NCBI GenBank assembly: GCA_041687675.1
Contig: JAWLBM010000013.1
Span: 1 to 64,000 of the forward strand
Direction of reading: 5' to 3'
Source of the DNA: JAWLBM01 sp041687675
Lineage (GTDB): Bacteria; Pseudomonadota; Alphaproteobacteria; Rhizobiales; Pleomorphomonadaceae
DNA length: 64,000 nucleotides
How positions within the stretch are numbered: the first letter of the stretch is position 1; each line of letters starts with the position of its first letter. Below the pieces are notes generated by a model, which saw only the letters and a program-made list of their open reading frames with translations, did not search any database and was not told where the DNA came from. The position numbers and the translations under genes are program-made. Below, in pieces: positions 1-8,023 of this stretch.

Positions 1-123
1 CACCCCCGCAAAGCCGCCCGCCCGCTACAGCGCTGTGGATGGCGCGCGTGCGGGCGGCTTCGCTGCCGTCCAGCTACACCACGCGGCGGGACACGACCGG
101 TTCGAGTCCCACCGCGCTCACCA
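1..123 (+). other. tRNA-like 3' terminus or structured RNA at the left edge
   Basis: The segment ends in a T-loop-like GGTTCGAGTCCC followed by a terminal CCA at 121-123. Three nested helices are visible: an 11-bp perfect inverted repeat (11-21 with 50-60), a 4-bp stem (62-65 with 71-74) and a stem 83-92 with 106-115 carrying one mismatch. The normal 5-bp T-stem and a matching 5' acceptor strand are not found, so this is not a standard tRNA. It could be one piece of a permuted alphaproteobacterial tmRNA that starts outside the window, or a decayed tRNA. The expected G3-U70 alanine determinant of tmRNA is not evident, which argues against tmRNA. Confidence 0.2.
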
Positions 124-551
124 ATTTGGACATTGCCCATACCGGGCACACCTGATCTGAGTGCATTCTTCAATGCTTGCACCCCGCACGTGAGATTTGT
201 CTGTCCTGTCGGGTCGCCACTCGGTCGCCACAGCGTGGGAACGCCCGGGCCATCGGGATCGTGGCCGACCCGCGCCTGGTGCGCCTGGAACGCGCCTCCT
301 TTCCAGCACAAGCACCTTCATCGCGATCCTCCCGGCAAGTTGCCCGGCCCGCGACGGGCCGACGCCCGCCGGCGAACGGGTAGCACCTCGCTCGCGGCCT
401 GGCGCGACGGGCGGGGCGGTCTCCGGACCTCGCCGCCGGACGGTTGCGCCCGCCCGGCCCCTCCCGCAGTATTGACCTCCATCGCCGACCGGCACGGCCC
501 CCGCGCCGAACCCGGCCCGCCGGAGGCCACGCATCCGAGGAGGACTTTCCC
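124..551. other. intergenic region, no supported gene
   Basis: About 430 bases of GC-rich sequence lie between the tRNA-like end and the first gene. Several open frames exist on both strands, but they overlap each other, are rich in Arg/Pro/Gly and show no ribosome binding site or recognisable domain. A GAGGAGGA Shine-Dalgarno sequence at its right end (about 537-544) belongs to the next gene. Confidence 0.4.
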
Positions 552-1220
552 TTGCCCACGCCCCCGTACGGACCCCTCGCGATCGCCCTCCTCGCCACCG
601 CGATCGCCGCGCCGGCCGCCGCCCAGGAGGTGCTCGACCGTGTCGGCGAACTGAAGACATGGCGCGAACAGTGCGCCGACGCCGATCCCGATCTGCGGGC
701 GGCCTACGTCGAGGCGGCCCTTGCCTCCAACGACACGGCGATCGCGCGCATCTGCATCCGCCAGTCGCTCTCGAGCAGCAACGCCGATATCCGCAATCTC
801 GGCCTGCGGGCGGCGATCGCCAGCGCCGACCGCCTCGTCTTCCAGGTCGCGCCGCCCGACTCGCTCACGGCCGCCCTCGACGACGCCGAGGGAGACGCCG
901 GCAAGCTGACCCCGCCCGTCGCCTACTCCTGGCGGCAATGGAAGGAGCTGGAGACCGGGCTGCCGATCGATATCGACGGCGAGGGGGTGGCCTCCTCGAG
1001 GTCGACCTGGTATCCGCTCGCCGGCCTTTCCGCACGGCGGGACGACATCGCCGGCGAGGCGACCATCACCGGTGACACGGTGACCTGGGTCGGCCGGACG
1101 GGGCTGCCGGTGCTGTCGGACTGCTCCATCTCGGTGCGGCTTACCGAGGACTCGCGGCTCGCCGGAACGTTGAAGTGCGGCTCGCTCGATCCGTTCGAGG
1201 TGTCCGCCGAGCTTCTCTAG
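552..1220 (+). CDS. secreted protein of unknown function, TTG start
   Basis: I place the start at TTG 552 because a strong GAGGAGGA sits 7 bases upstream and this start exposes a clean signal peptide (hydrophobic stretch at about residues 8-20, Ala-rich AAA/Q cleavage near residue 25). The mature protein has two parts. The first is about 75 residues, helical, with a repeated pattern resembling short HEAT-like repeats (DIRNLGLRAAIASA). The second is a beta-rich half ending in two cysteines that could form a disulfide. The longer reading from 444 has no ribosome site and Arg/Pro-rich composition. The gene converges on the unknown envelope operon that ends 7 bases away. Function is not recognised. 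It probably acts in the periplasm. Confidence 0.6.
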   Translation: MPTPPYGPLAIALLATAIAAPAAAQEVLDRVGELKTWREQCADADPDLRAAYVEAALASNDTAIARICIRQSLSSSNADIRNLGLRAAIASADRLVFQVAPPDSLTAALDDAEGDAGKLTPPVAYSWRQWKELETGLPIDIDGEGVASSRSTWYPLAGLSARRDDIAGEATITGDTVTWVGRTGLPVLSDCSISVRLTEDSRLAGTLKCGSLDPFEVSAELL

Positions 1221-1226
1221 GCCGGC

Positions 1227-2357
1227 TCACTCGACCACCAGCGCCGAAAGGCCGATCGCGCCGGGGCCGGGGATCGAAAGCCGCAGCTGGCGGGATCCCC
1301 TGAGGTCGAGGAGACAGGCCGGACGGGCGCCCGGGGCGGCGGAGGTCAAGCATTCGGCCGCCATGGTCCACCCCGCGTCCGACCGCGACCGCTGCTCGAT
1401 CCGCACCTTGCGCGGGACCGGGTCGCAGTCCGGCGACTGGACCAGGGTGAGGCCGCGGATCGCGCCCCCTGCGGGCTCGACGGTGATGGTGAGCCGCGCC
1501 ACCGCCCCGCCGTCCGGCGGCGACACGCGCCAGCACCCGCCCGCCCGGGCGAGCACGGTCGGGCCCTCCCCGCCCGGCTCGACCTTCCCCTCGAACCCGT
1601 CGATCCGGAACGGAATGCCTGCTCCAGCCTGAACCACTCCGCCCGTTGAGCCGCCCCGCTCCACGACCTCGAAGGCGGCGCGGATCCGGTCGAAGCGAAG
1701 CGCAAGGGCAAGCGGGGGATCCTCGGGAGTCGCCTCCAGAATCATCGCGAAAAGATGGATGCCCGCCGCGTAGCGCACCTCGGCGACCGCGCCGCTGATG
1801 CCTTTGGCGATGTGCCGGACCCCGTCGGCAGGGTCACGGGCGGCGAGCTTCAGGAGCCCCCCGCCGGCGGATTCCGAGCGCCCGCTCACCACCGTCGCCT
1901 CGAACGGGCCATAGGACTTCGGCAGCAGGTTGAACACGGCGAGGTCCGGCACCGCCCTGAGCACGGTCTCGTAGGTGAAGGCGGGCAGGCCGAGGCGCGA
2001 GCGGCAGTCCTCCGGACGCGGGCCGGCGGCGACCGGCGCGAAGGCGAGGTCGGCGACGCCGCCGGCGGCCTCCATCGCGCCGGCAACCCCGGCGACCGGG
2101 ATCGGATCGCCCGTCTCGCCGCCGACGCCGCCGACCGTCTCGAAGACGACCGGGCGGGCCTCGCCGGTTTCGTCGATCTCGGCGACGTGGAGCGGCAGGG
2201 CGACCCAGCAGGCGAGTTCTCCCCCGCCGGCGGAGCCGAACAGCCAGCCGTGCCCCTGCTCGCCGTCGGCGGCGGACACGAAGACGCGCTCGGCGCTCGC
2301 CCCGCCCGCGGCGAGAAGGCCTGCGACGAGGGCCGCGACAGCGGACCGACGGCTCAT
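1227..2357 (-). CDS. putative secreted trypsin-like serine protease with C-terminal beta domain
   Basis: 376 residues with a signal peptide ending near residue 22 (AGGASA/ER). The front half looks like a divergent chymotrypsin-fold peptidase: His57 in LPLHV after a GHGWLF strand, Asp103 in VADLAF, and Ser188 in GISGA, in the order and spacing of a His-Asp-Ser triad. The nucleophile motif is GxSGA rather than GDSGG, so activity is uncertain. Residues about 240-376 form a separate beta-rich part with paired cysteines. Last gene of a three-gene operon; its ATG overlaps the stop of the upstream membrane protein by 4 bases, implying translational coupling. A non-catalytic trypsin-fold protein is the alternative. 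Confidence 0.55.
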   Translation of the reverse strand: MSRRSAVAALVAGLLAAGGASAERVFVSAADGEQGHGWLFGSAGGGELACWVALPLHVAEIDETGEARPVVFETVGGVGGETGDPIPVAGVAGAMEAAGGVADLAFAPVAAGPRPEDCRSRLGLPAFTYETVLRAVPDLAVFNLLPKSYGPFEATVVSGRSESAGGGLLKLAARDPADGVRHIAKGISGAVAEVRYAAGIHLFAMILEATPEDPPLALALRFDRIRAAFEVVERGGSTGGVVQAGAGIPFRIDGFEGKVEPGGEGPTVLARAGGCWRVSPPDGGAVARLTITVEPAGGAIRGLTLVQSPDCDPVPRKVRIEQRSRSDAGWTMAAECLTSAAPGARPACLLDLRGSRQLRLSIPGPGAIGLSALVVE

Positions 2358-3478
2358 GACCGCCTCCACAGGCCGATCGCCGACGCCACCACCTGCGACA
2401 CGGCGAAGAAGGTCACGAACAGGAAGGAGAGGATCGCGATGCTCGGATCGCCGAGGATCCGCGTGAACAGGCCGAGCGAGAAGGTCTCGCTCTCCCCGGT
2501 CCGGCCCGGGCGGAAGAAGTGGAGCCTGCTCGACTCGGTCGTGGCGGAGATGCGAAACGCCCGGCCCCCCTCCTCCTCCTCCTCCGGAATGGCGACACCG
2601 TACCAGGGATCCCCGGGCGCGGGGCCGGTGACGTCGCGCGACGAGGCGAGGCGGCTTCCGGCCGGCACGATCAGCTCGTCCGTGATCACCGGATAGAGCG
2701 CGCGCGACCAGCGGCTCTTCGCGTAGATCTGCAGGCGGCCCTCGAGCAGGAGGTTCGGCACCCTCCGGCCGGCCGTTCCCGAGGCGACCGGCGCGCCGAA
2801 CTCGATCCCGATCTCGGCAGGACCCGCGATCGGGAGGAGCAAGTCGCGCGGGTTCTCGATCCGGAAGACGTGGCGCGACCCCTCCAAAACGCAGTCGGTC
2901 TCCTCGCCGAGCGGATCCGTCATGCGGAGCAGCGTCGGCGACCGCTTCCCGGCTGAGTCCGGCGGCGGCTCCTCGACCTCGACGCTCACGGCGCCGTCCC
3001 GGATCCGGTAGCGGACGATCGCCTTCTCGGCGGGCAGCAGCACCGCGCCTTGCACTTCCGGGAGACGGGACTTCTCGCTGTCCTTGTTCTCGTCCTCGTC
3101 CTCGCACACCCCGCCCACCACACGCGTCGCGACGGCGAGCGGGATGCGGCCGAGCACCGGGCGGCGAACCTGCTGGATGACGTACTCGGACCGCAGTTCG
3201 GCCACGATCAGCGGCGGGTTCGGAGGCAGGCGCCAGACGTAGACCACGGTGGCGGCGGTGATCGCCGCGGAAATCCCGAGGAAGAGGCCGAGCGAGACCC
3301 AGTCCGGGGAGGTCGGCTGCGCCGGCGCGGACCGCGCGGCTACCTCGTCCGTCGGGCCGCGGCGGCCCGCCGCGTCGGCGCCCACAGGGGCATCGAGGTC
3401 GGGCGGGGCCGCCGCGGGGGAGCCGGGCGGGGCGGCAGCGGGGTCCTGCACCGGCCCCGGCCCGGCCCGTTCCGTCAC
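2354..3478 (-). CDS. membrane protein with two TM segments and a large periplasmic domain
   Basis: 374 residues from a GTG start that overlaps the stop of the upstream gene (GTGA). An N-terminal Pro/Ala-rich, likely cytoplasmic tail of about 58 residues precedes TM1 (about 61-82). A beta-rich domain of about 260 residues with acidic runs (EDEDENKD near residue 125, EEEEE near 310) follows. TM2 is at about 346-368 with a short basic end (LWRRS). This topology places the central domain outside the inner membrane with both ends in the cytoplasm. No family recognised. Middle gene of the operon, so probably the membrane anchor or partner of the two secreted products. Confidence 0.55.
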   Translation of the reverse strand: MTERAGPGPVQDPAAAPPGSPAAAPPDLDAPVGADAAGRRGPTDEVAARSAPAQPTSPDWVSLGLFLGISAAITAATVVYVWRLPPNPPLIVAELRSEYVIQQVRRPVLGRIPLAVATRVVGGVCEDEDENKDSEKSRLPEVQGAVLLPAEKAIVRYRIRDGAVSVEVEEPPPDSAGKRSPTLLRMTDPLGEETDCVLEGSRHVFRIENPRDLLLPIAGPAEIGIEFGAPVASGTAGRRVPNLLLEGRLQIYAKSRWSRALYPVITDELIVPAGSRLASSRDVTGPAPGDPWYGVAIPEEEEEGGRAFRISATTESSRLHFFRPGRTGESETFSLGLFTRILGDPSIAILSFLFVTFFAVSQVVASAIGLWRRS

Positions 3479-4266
3479 GACGGCGCCCCCGGCACCGCGA
3501 CGGCGATGCGGTACTCCGTGTCCGAGAAGCCGTCGTTCAGGGTGACGACGAGCTGCGCGGTCCCGGACAGGTCGGCGCCGAGGGTCAGCCGGCAGGCCGT
3601 GTCGAAGGCGATCAGCGAACTCGCGCCGGTCCTCTCACATTCTGCCTCCGCATACGGCGTGGTCCCGTCCGCCGCCACCAGCCTTGCGCTGCCGTGCTGG
3701 GACCGCGCGTTCACCAGCACGACGAGCTGCTCAGGCGCTCGGGGAGCGTTCGCCTCGCCCTCCGGAAGCGGCGCGGCGGCGAGCGGCAGGTGGACTGCAC
3801 CCGACACCGGGCATTCCGGCCCCTTGGATACGAAGGCGCGCACCGCCAGCTCCGACCTTCGATATCCGCCAAGCTCGCGCGCGAAGTCCTCGGTGGCCGG
3901 ATCGAGCAGGGCATATCCGCCCGTGCCGTTGTCGGCCACCGTGTAGTTGCCGGTGGCGCTGAAGCGCCCGTCCTGGGTCACCGTCCGCACGCACAGGTTG
4001 CTCTGCCCGCCCGCCGGCCAGTAGATCATGAGGTCGTCCGGGTCGACCCGGCTGTTTTCGTCCTCGCTGGCAGCGAACTCGAACCGGAGGCCGACGATCG
4101 GGGAGCCGGAGACCTTCGCCGCCTCGTCGTAGCTCTCCTTCAGGTCGTTCGGTGTCGCCGTGAAGATGCGGACGGTCTGGGCAGACGACGGCACCGGCGG
4201 CAGCGCGAGCGGCAGAATCGCTGCGTTCAGGGCGACGACGGCCGCGGCTCTTGTCGCTGCGTGCAT
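3475..4266 (-). CDS. secreted protein of unknown function, first gene of envelope operon
   Basis: 263 residues when started at ATG 4264-4266, which gives a typical signal peptide (hydrophobic core about residues 8-22, SSAQ near residue 29). A start 19 codons further upstream is possible but would bury the signal peptide. The mature chain is beta-rich with regularly placed aromatic residues and several cysteines (for example in SNLCVRT, KGPECPV, ECERTG and DTACRL), consistent with disulfides in the periplasm. The C-terminal 90 residues look like an Ig- or beta-sandwich-type domain. No family recognised. It leads the operon 4266 to 1227 and shares 4-base overlap with the next gene. Confidence 0.55.
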   Translation of the reverse strand: MHAATRAAAVVALNAAILPLALPPVPSSAQTVRIFTATPNDLKESYDEAAKVSGSPIVGLRFEFAASEDENSRVDPDDLMIYWPAGGQSNLCVRTVTQDGRFSATGNYTVADNGTGGYALLDPATEDFARELGGYRRSELAVRAFVSKGPECPVSGAVHLPLAAAPLPEGEANAPRAPEQLVVLVNARSQHGSARLVAADGTTPYAEAECERTGASSLIAFDTACRLTLGADLSGTAQLVVTLNDGFSDTEYRIAVAVPGAPS

Positions 4267-4362
4267 GGCCAGATCCCGTTTAATCGTCAACGAAAGGTTA
4301 ACTCCAAGGTTGAGCGGACGCAAACGGCGGAGTTAACATCGCACATCCAGGAGACGACCGCC

Positions 4363-4824
4363 GTGACGACCGGACCGATCTCCGTGGATCACGCCGAGCG
4401 GGCCGCAATCGCGGCATTTGCTGCCTATGCGGACCTCAGGCCGGGCGATCCGGTGCCAGGGCTGCTGGTCGTCGTGGTCGCACGGGTGTTCGGCGACCCG
4501 GACGTCACCGGCTTCAGCGCCCTCGGTCTGGCTGCGCCGCAGCTCGGGGCCCGCCTCCTCGCCTTCCGGGGCACCGACGACCACCTCGATATCGCCTCGG
4601 CGGTGCAGATGGGCGTGTGTCAGTACCGGGCGGCGCGCCGGGGTGCGCCTGACGACGATATTGTAGATCCGGTCGGCCGTGAGGCACGGGACTCGCGCGG
4701 AGGGCCACAGGTCGTCGGACCCGTCGGCGCCGTTCGGGGATCGGTCCAGGGCAAGTTCCCGCGGCCGCGTCGATGCGCGCTCCCTCGCCCGCCGCAGGTC
4801 TACCAGTTCGAGTCCGAGGCGTAG
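4363..4824 (+). pseudogene. remnant of a class 3 lipase-like protein
   Basis: GTG start at 4363 with CAGGAG 8 bases upstream. The first about 95 residues contain DVTGFSALGLAAP and LLAFRGTDDHLD, which match the start of the lipase class 3 / DUF2974 alpha/beta-hydrolase fold (GFxA, then AFRGT followed by Asp). The nucleophile GxSxG, the Asp and the His that should follow are absent. The last about 50 residues are Arg/Pro-rich and look like read-through in a non-coding frame, and the frame runs 25 bases into the 3' end of the convergent sulfotransferase gene. I infer that the 3' two thirds of the original gene were lost. It could instead be a real short protein of unknown function. Confidence 0.4.
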
Positions 4825-5744
4825 CCGGACTCGATCAGGACGTCGCCGGCGAGGGCCTTGAAGCGCCGCTTGCGGCGCTCGGGCCAGTCGCGCCAGTGCT
4901 GGGTCGGCTTGAACCCCGTGGGCGCCTCGCGGTGGTCGCTCCAGTCCACCCGGCCCGCTGCGGACGCGGTGGACGAGCCGATGACGCGCACCTCGTTGAT
5001 GGACTCGAACGGGTACCTGTCGGGGTCGAGCCCGAACCGCTCGCAGGCCTCGCGCACGAAGGCTTCCGGGTCCCGCTGCACGTCCTCGAACCGCACGAGG
5101 CAGGAGGCGGGCTCGCGATCCCCGAAGGTGCGCTGGTACTCCAGCATCGCCCGGGTGCTGGCCACCCAGCGGCGGCAGACCTTCGAGAAGCTCGTGCCCG
5201 GCCAGGTCCGCAGCGTGGAGTGCACCAGGTCGCGCCCGTCGCGCAGCAGCAGCAGCAGGTGCTCGTGGGGAAAAGCGACCGGGAACCGGCCGATGTGCTT
5301 GACGCCCGCCTCCTTGATCAGCAGCCGACGGTCGGGCGGCGACATGCTGTGCAGGTAGCCCATGAAGGCGCTGCCGAAGAGGGCCAGGAAGTCGTCGGGC
5401 CCCATGCGGGCGCGGTTCTGGTCGTAGTCGTCGAAGAAGCGTTCCTGGAAACGCACCAGGTCGGAGGACCGCGCCAGGAAGGGCACCTCCCAGATCTGGT
5501 TGGGATAGCTGTAGAGATCCGGATGAAGGCGCAGCAGTTCGCCCACGTAGACCGTGCCCGAGCGGGGCATCACCCCGTGCAGCACGATCGCGGGACCGCG
5601 GTCCGCCCCGCGCAGCTGCTCCGCCGCGGCGCGCGCCTCATCGCTGACGGCGGGAGGCGACGGTTCGATCCGGAACGGATCCGCGGGCCTTTGCAGGACG
5701 GCCCCGACCCGACGCCGGAACGCACGCCAGCGTGCTCGCACCAT
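4800..5744 (-). CDS. sulfotransferase family protein
   Basis: 314 residues. The PAPS 5'-phosphosulfate loop is seen as GVMPRSGTVY (residues 57-66), and the 3'-phosphate motif as RDGRDLVHST in the middle of the chain, both in the order typical of the P-loop sulfotransferase fold. The C-terminal part keeps the W/H-rich region (HWRDWPERRKRRF). Such enzymes move a sulfuryl group from PAPS to a hydroxyl or amino acceptor; the acceptor cannot be told from sequence. No signal peptide, so cytosolic. It stands alone, converging on the lipase remnant, with no glycan or lipid genes nearby. Confidence 0.85.
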   Translation of the reverse strand: MVRARWRAFRRRVGAVLQRPADPFRIEPSPPAVSDEARAAAEQLRGADRGPAIVLHGVMPRSGTVYVGELLRLHPDLYSYPNQIWEVPFLARSSDLVRFQERFFDDYDQNRARMGPDDFLALFGSAFMGYLHSMSPPDRRLLIKEAGVKHIGRFPVAFPHEHLLLLLRDGRDLVHSTLRTWPGTSFSKVCRRWVASTRAMLEYQRTFGDREPASCLVRFEDVQRDPEAFVREACERFGLDPDRYPFESINEVRVIGSSTASAAGRVDWSDHREAPTGFKPTQHWRDWPERRKRRFKALAGDVLIESGYASDSNW

Positions 5745-5987
5745 GTTTCCCCGTCATCCGCTACCTAAACGACGGGCGACCTTAGTTGAGGCAAACAGGT
5801 GGATCAACCGCATAACCGGGCATGCATGGGGACGGGGCCGGCGTGGCCGCGCTCCGCGAAAAGCAGGGGCGGGTTCGGCATCGCGACGACTCTCCAGCCG
5901 CCGGATTGAATGTTTCGCAAGGGAACGGGCCCATTCTTTCCGGCATAGCGCGGCCGTGCGGCCGCGGATGCGGGCCGGAGAGAGCGA

Positions 5988-6239
5988 ATGCATCACCTGA
6001 GGCCAAGCTGCGGGCGTTGCGTCTACTGGGTCGAGGACCACACCGCCGTTCCGCCGACCGCCGGCCACTGTCATCGCTTTCCCCCGGCGGTCTTCGCCAA
6101 CCCGGAGACCGGCGTCGTCGTCCAGAAGTTCCCGACCACGGACCGTCACCAGTGGTGCGGCGAGTGGAACGGCGACGACACCGGGCTGATGCGGGCTGCC
6201 GCGGAATCGGCCGCCGCGGTGATGGGCGGAAAGCCCTAG
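5988..6239 (+). CDS. small cysteine-rich protein, possible metal-binding
   Basis: 83 residues with four cysteines at 8, 11, 28 and 57 (CxxC, CHRFPP, WCGEW) and no signal peptide. The pattern CGxCxYW ... G-x-CHRxPP ... WCGEW matches a small protein type that I recall from proteobacterial genomes and phages, without a defined function. Four Cys with CxxC suggest a zinc or iron-sulfur site; this is inference. GGAGAGAG lies just upstream of the ATG. It stands alone between the sulfotransferase and the RpiR regulator. Confidence 0.65.
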   Translation: MHHLRPSCGRCVYWVEDHTAVPPTAGHCHRFPPAVFANPETGVVVQKFPTTDRHQWCGEWNGDDTGLMRAAAESAAAVMGGKP

Positions 6240-6380
6240 GCGATCCTCCCGGACGCCCGGAGTTCGCCCAGGTGAACTGACGGGCCGCCACAGGCGCCCG
6301 CCGCGCGGCGCCTCAGGCAGCCGCCCCGGGCGCGCGGCTGGCCGAGCCGCCCTCCCAAGGCGCCGGCCCGCGTCGGCATG

Positions 6381-6427
6381 TGTCAGTCGCTTTTCAGAAT
6401 TGACACGATCGGGTCTCCTTGTAATCT
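6381..6427 (+). promoter_or_regulatory. promoter of the rpiR-led operon with overlapping inverted repeat
   Basis: TTGACA (6400-6405), 16-base spacer, TAATCT (6422-6427) form a sigma-70 promoter 28 bases before the regulator start. TGTCA (6381-6385) and TGACA (6401-6405) form an inverted repeat that covers the -35 box, so the regulator may repress its own promoter there. The operator role is inferred from position only. Confidence 0.5.
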
Positions 6428-6455
6428 CTCTGCCAAAGGGAGAGGTGGTGGCCGC

Positions 6456-7373
6456 ATGGGTGATCGTCTCAGGGATGTCCTGACCCGGCCAGGGCTGGCG
6501 CTGACGCCCTCCGAGGCGCGCATCGTCCAGGTGCTGCTGTCCGACTACCCGCTGTCCGGGCTCGGCACCGCGACCAGCCTCGCCAAGCGCGCTGGCGTCA
6601 GCGACCCCACCGTCGCCCGCCTCGTCGCCAAGCTGGGTTTCGACGGCTACCCGGACTTCCAGGCCCGGCTGCTGGCGGAACTCGAGGCCCGCCTCCACTC
6701 CCCCCTGCTGATGATGGAGGCCAAGCGCGGCGCCGGGTCCGACAGCGCCGCCGAGCGCTACCTCGCCTCGGTGGTGCGCGGCATCGAGACGACGCGGACC
6801 GCGGTGCCCGAGCAGGTCTACGAGCGCGCAGTCCGCCTGCTGTGGGACACCCGGGGCCGCGTGCTGATGGTCGGCGGGCGGTTCAGCCGCAGCATCGCCG
6901 CCATGCTGGCCGGATACATGCTGCAGTTCCGCGCTGGCGTCGTCGACCTCGGCCCGCTGTCGGCCGACAAGCTGGACATCCTGGTCGACATCGGCCGGCG
7001 GGACCTCGTGGTGGTGTTCGACTATCGCCGCTACCAGGCCGACGTGGTCGACTTCGCCCGCCAGGCGCGCGACCGCGGCGCGCGGATCCTGCTCTTCACC
7101 GACGTCTGGCTGTCGCCGGTCGCCGAGTTCGCCGACGTGACGCTGACGGCGGCGATCGAGGCCGACTCCCCCTACGACACCCTCGCCCCGGCCGTCGCGC
7201 AGATGGAGGCGGTGATCGCCCATGCAGTGGCCGCCGGCGCCGACAGGGGCCGCGACCGCATCGAGGCGATCGAGGCCGTGCGGCGGAAGAACGGCGTCAC
7301 CCTCGACGACCCGGCCCGCCCTGCCGGCCGCGGCCGCAGCGAACCCACCCGCACCAGCGAAGGCCAACCATGA
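6456..7373 (+). CDS. RpiR family transcriptional regulator
   Basis: 305 residues. An N-terminal helix-turn-helix of the RpiR type covers residues 1-80 (LAKRAGVSDPTVARLVAKLGFDGYPDFQ), followed by a SIS phosphosugar-type sensor domain (about 115-250; VLMVGGRFSRSIAAMLAGYM, VVVFDYRRYQ). ATG 6456 is chosen because AAGGGAGAGG lies upstream and the domain begins at once; an upstream in-frame ATG at 6378 overlaps the promoter. It leads the transporter/catabolic cluster and shares ATGA with the next gene, so it probably controls this operon in response to a pathway metabolite. The effector is unknown; SIS domains in amine or amino-acid clusters need not bind sugars. Confidence 0.85.
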   Translation: MGDRLRDVLTRPGLALTPSEARIVQVLLSDYPLSGLGTATSLAKRAGVSDPTVARLVAKLGFDGYPDFQARLLAELEARLHSPLLMMEAKRGAGSDSAAERYLASVVRGIETTRTAVPEQVYERAVRLLWDTRGRVLMVGGRFSRSIAAMLAGYMLQFRAGVVDLGPLSADKLDILVDIGRRDLVVVFDYRRYQADVVDFARQARDRGARILLFTDVWLSPVAEFADVTLTAAIEADSPYDTLAPAVAQMEAVIAHAVAAGADRGRDRIEAIEAVRRKNGVTLDDPARPAGRGRSEPTRTSEGQP

Positions 7374-8020
7374 CCGAGACCTTTCCCCGCCGCGACGCCC
7401 CCTTCGAGAAGGGCCACACGGCGCTGCTGCTCGTCGACATGCAGCGGATCTGGCTGGAGCCGGGGCTCGACCCCGACCACGCCGACCGCGGCCCCGACCA
7501 CTACTTCTACCGCGAGTGCCGCGAGCGGGTGATCCCGAACCAGGTCGAGCTGCTGGCCGCCGCCCGGGCCGCGGGGGTGGAGGTGCTGCACACCATCATC
7601 CAGAGCCTCACAGAGGACGGTCGCGACCGCTCGCTCGACCACAAGCTGACGCCGATCCACATCCCGCCGTCGAAGAAGGAGGGTCTGCCGCCGCCGGAAC
7701 TCGCGCCGGTCGGCGACGAGATCCTGCTGCCGAAGACGTCCTCCGGCGTCTTCAACTCGACCAACATCGACTACCTGCTGAAGAACCTCGGCATCCGCAA
7801 CCTGGTGGTCGCCGGCATCCTCACCGACCAGTGCGTGGACATGACGGTGCGCGACGGCGCCGACCGCGGCTATCTCGTCACCTGCGTCGCCGACGCCTGC
7901 GCCTCGCCGAGCCCGGAGCGCCACGCAACGGCGCTGAAGGCGTTCGGCGGCTACTGCTGGGTCACCGACACCGCGACGGTGCTCGCCCGCTTCAACGCCC
8001 TTGCCGGCGAAAGGGCCTGA
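7370..8020 (+). CDS. isochorismatase-family cysteine hydrolase (first copy)
   Basis: 216 residues with the complete Asp-Lys-Cys triad of the family: Asp23 in LLLVDMQ, Lys122 in LPKTSSGVF and Cys155 in LTDQCVDMTV. The family includes N-carbamoylsarcosine amidase, ureidoacrylate hydrolase, nicotinamidase and biuret hydrolase, all cleaving amide or ureido bonds. It is translationally coupled to the regulator (ATGA) and lies 3 bases before the ligase gene. A related gene lies at 15001. The likely job is release of ammonia or CO2 from an amide/carbamoyl intermediate of the imported compound; the substrate is not deducible. Confidence 0.85.
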   Translation: MTETFPRRDAPFEKGHTALLLVDMQRIWLEPGLDPDHADRGPDHYFYRECRERVIPNQVELLAAARAAGVEVLHTIIQSLTEDGRDRSLDHKLTPIHIPPSKKEGLPPPELAPVGDEILLPKTSSGVFNSTNIDYLLKNLGIRNLVVAGILTDQCVDMTVRDGADRGYLVTCVADACASPSPERHATALKAFGGYCWVTDTATVLARFNALAGERA

Positions 8021-8023
8021 GCC

